Shown here piece by piece: positions 5,576 through 7,138 of a DNA stretch of 7,138 bases; positions within the stretch are counted from its first letter, which is position 1, and the number at the start of each line of letters is the position of its first letter. Position numbers and translations under genes: made by a program. The notes beneath the pieces are model-generated. The model did no database searches. It was not told the origin of the DNA and was given only the letters and a program-made list of their open reading frames with translations. The stretch lies in assembly GCA_937900165.1 (NCBI GenBank), contig CALCCX010000139.1, positions 1 through 7,138 on the forward strand, written 5' to 3'. This stretch comes from an uncultured Acidimicrobiia bacterium. GTDB lineage: Bacteria; Actinomycetota; Acidimicrobiia; Spongiisociales; Spongiisociaceae.

Positions 5576-6922
5576 ATGGAAATAGTCCCGATCATCGATA
5601 CGGGCTTGGGAAACAGCAGTTACATCGTCGACCTCGGCGACGGCGACGCTCTCGTCATCGACCCGGAACGTGATCCGTCGCCCTACCTCGAGGCCGTCGC
5701 GCAACGAGGCCTGCGGCTGCGGTTCATCGCCGAGACCCACCTCCATGCCGACTTCGTCTCCGGTAGCCGTGAACTCATCGCAGAGGGAGCAACGCTGCTC
5801 GCTCCGATAGGAAGCGACCTGTCCTTCGACCACCGCCGGCTCGACGACGGCGACGAGATCGACCTTGGTGGGTTGACCCTCCGGGCGATCGGGACTCCAG
5901 GACACACCCCGGAACACCTCGCATACCTCTTGGTGGACGATGCGTCACCGCTGGCCCTGTTCTCGGGTGGCACACTCATGGCAGGGGGTGTCGCCCGTAC
6001 CGACCTGCTCTCACCGGACCTGACGGAACCGCTCGCACGGGCTGCGTATCGTTCGATCCAGGACAAGATTCTGGTTCTCCCCGACGACCTGGCGGTATAT
6101 CCGACCCATGGGGCCGGATCGTTTTGCTCCGTTGCGCCCACCGGGGAAAGAACAACGACGATCGGACGGGAACGACGCTCGAATCCTCTCCTCCAAGTCG
6201 ACACGGAGGACGATTTCGTCGCAAGTCTGCTCAGCGGGCTGGGAACCTACCCGGCCTACTTTGCCCGAATGCGAGACGTCAATCGGGCAGGGCCGGCCGT
6301 CTACGGCGCAGACCCGCCGAACCTGCCTCCCCTTTCACCCGACGAAGTCGCGACGCTTCAAGCCGGCGGCGCCTTGGTCGTCGATGCCCGACCGATCGAC
6401 CGGTATGCGGCCGGGCACATTCCGAACTCGGTATCGATCGAGTTACGTGACCAGTTCGGCACCTGGCTTGGGTGGCTCGCCGACCCGAACCGCCCGATCG
6501 TGATCGTCGTAGACGATGACCAGGACACCAGGAACTTGGTGTGGCAGACCCTCAACGTCGGCTTCGAGCCACCCGAAGGGCGGCTCAGTGGTGGGATAGC
6601 CGCCTGGGGCGCAGACGGTCGGCCGACAGCACAGACCGACCTCATCCCGGCGGCAGAGGTCAGCGCCGACCAAACAATCGTCGACGTCCGCCAGCTCTCC
6701 GAATGGCAGGCGGACCATGTCACGGGAGCGATTCACGTCGAACTCGGTGCCATCGCCGCACAAGCGACTCATCTCAAAGGCGACCTACAGATCCACTGCG
6801 GTCACGGCCAGCGGGCCATGACCGCCGCCAGCCTCCTCGAGCGGGCTGGTGCGGAGACAATCGCAGTAACGACCGGCGGGCCAGGCGACGTGACAGCCGC
6901 CCTTTCCCACCGTCACGCTTGA
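5576..6922 (+). CDS. MBL-fold persulfide dioxygenase-like protein with two rhodanese domains
   Basis: A 448-residue cytoplasmic protein of the ETHE1-like metallo-beta-lactamase group, whose members oxidise glutathione persulfide or similar persulfides to sulfite. Residues 1-240 are the MBL domain: ETHLHADFVSG (53-63) supplies His55, His57 and Asp59, GTPGHTPEH (106-114) supplies His110, and YPTHGAGSFCS (175-185) supplies His178. The usual FTGDTL is FSGGTL here (129-134), so the carboxylate metal ligand of ETHE1 is replaced by Gly132. Residues about 254-350 are a rhodanese fold with no active-site cysteine (VVDDDQDTRN, 311-320), hence probably structural. Residues about 358-448 are a second rhodanese with an intact loop, CGHGQR (408-413), Cys408. 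The ATG at 5576 has GGAG seven bases upstream; an in-frame TTG at 5534 would lie inside the promoter. It is divergent from the ArsR-rhodanese gene and followed after two bases by a transporter gene. The substrate is inferred from the family and untested. Confidence 0.9.
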   Translation: MEIVPIIDTGLGNSSYIVDLGDGDALVIDPERDPSPYLEAVAQRGLRLRFIAETHLHADFVSGSRELIAEGATLLAPIGSDLSFDHRRLDDGDEIDLGGLTLRAIGTPGHTPEHLAYLLVDDASPLALFSGGTLMAGGVARTDLLSPDLTEPLARAAYRSIQDKILVLPDDLAVYPTHGAGSFCSVAPTGERTTTIGRERRSNPLLQVDTEDDFVASLLSGLGTYPAYFARMRDVNRAGPAVYGADPPNLPPLSPDEVATLQAGGALVVDARPIDRYAAGHIPNSVSIELRDQFGTWLGWLADPNRPIVIVVDDDQDTRNLVWQTLNVGFEPPEGRLSGGIAAWGADGRPTAQTDLIPAAEVSADQTIVDVRQLSEWQADHVTGAIHVELGAIAAQATHLKGDLQIHCGHGQRAMTAASLLERAGAETIAVTTGGPGDVTAALSHRHA

Positions 6923-6924
6923 GG

Positions 6925-7138
6925 ATGACAGCACCGAACGGAGACACAATCCGGTTGGGACTGCGCGCCAACCTGCCCCAGTTCACGCTTTTGGTCGTTG
7001 TCAACGCGCTGGTGGGTGGGATGTTGGGCCAGGAACGCACGGTCCTTCCGTTGCTCGCCAGAGAGGAGTTCGGTCTCACCGGAATCACCGTTTCGCTGAC
7101 CTTCATCGTGGCCTTCGGCTTGGTGAAGGCGGCCACCA
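6925..7138 (+). CDS. MFS transporter, N-terminal fragment (runs off the window)
   Basis: An ATG at 6925 lies two bases after the stop of the MBL-rhodanese gene (stop TGA 6920-6922), and the reading frame stays open to the window end, giving 71 codons. The peptide begins MTAPNGDTIRLGLRANLPQF, then a first membrane segment (about 20-36), a charged loop with ERTVLPLLAREEFGL (37-51), and the start of a second hydrophobic segment (about 54-70). This layout is typical of the N-terminus of a major facilitator superfamily carrier. The near-overlap and the GAGG sequence within the stop region indicate translational coupling, so it belongs to the same operon. An exporter of a sulfur product such as sulfite is a reasonable guess from position alone. 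The C-terminal five-sixths is outside the window. Confidence 0.75.
   Translation, partial: MTAPNGDTIRLGLRANLPQFTLLVVVNALVGGMLGQERTVLPLLAREEFGLTGITVSLTFIVAFGLVKAAT

Noticed and set aside
1..7138. CRISPR array, tRNA, rRNA, insertion sequence or attachment site
   Set aside because: No regularly spaced repeats, cloverleaf, transposase motif or terminal inverted repeats were seen on either strand.

Overview
The window looks like the left end of a metagenomic or draft-genome contig from a GC-rich bacterium, most likely an actinobacterium (possibly Acidimicrobiia-like). The reasons are the GC-biased third codon positions, frequent GTG/TTG starts behind good Shine-Dalgarno (SD) sites, an SPW-repeat membrane protein, an amino-acid permease fused to universal-stress domains, and a rhodanese-fused persulfide-dioxygenase-like protein. 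This assignment is inference; there is no rRNA or other marker gene.

Layout. Positions 1-181 are not genomic: an Illumina P5/TruSeq adapter (124-181, one mismatch) is preceded by a 16-T run and T-rich junk, the mirror image of a read that ran through its insert. Real DNA starts at about 182. From there: a patatin-like phospholipase (minus, 187-1140); a two-repeat SPW membrane protein (minus, 1223-1612) with a candidate promoter carrying a perfect dyad in its spacer; a 731-residue APC permease with two C-terminal USP domains (plus, 1821-4016); a 1-Cys peroxiredoxin (minus, 4041-4700, convergent with the permease); an ArsR-type HTH-rhodanese regulator (minus, 4774-5457); a 118-bp divergent promoter region with a large dyad; a metallo-beta-lactamase protein with two rhodanese domains (plus, 5576-6922); and the first 71 codons of an MFS transporter (plus, from 6925), cut by the window end.

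How the genes may work together. The right half reads as a reactive-sulfur (sulfide/persulfide) response module. A rhodanese-bearing ArsR repressor is transcribed away from a persulfide dioxygenase-rhodanese and a closely coupled transporter, with a peroxiredoxin downstream of the repressor. The shared promoter region carries perfect 10-bp inverted arms (5493-5502 and 5549-5558), and each arm ends in a second, inner half-site, as expected of an autoregulated ArsR divergon. The layout resembles the BigR/SqrR type of sulfide-responsive system, but here a rhodanese Cys in the repressor itself, not cysteines in the HTH, would be the natural sensor. The left half (phospholipase, SPW protein, permease-USP) looks like membrane and stress housekeeping with no obvious link to the sulfur genes.
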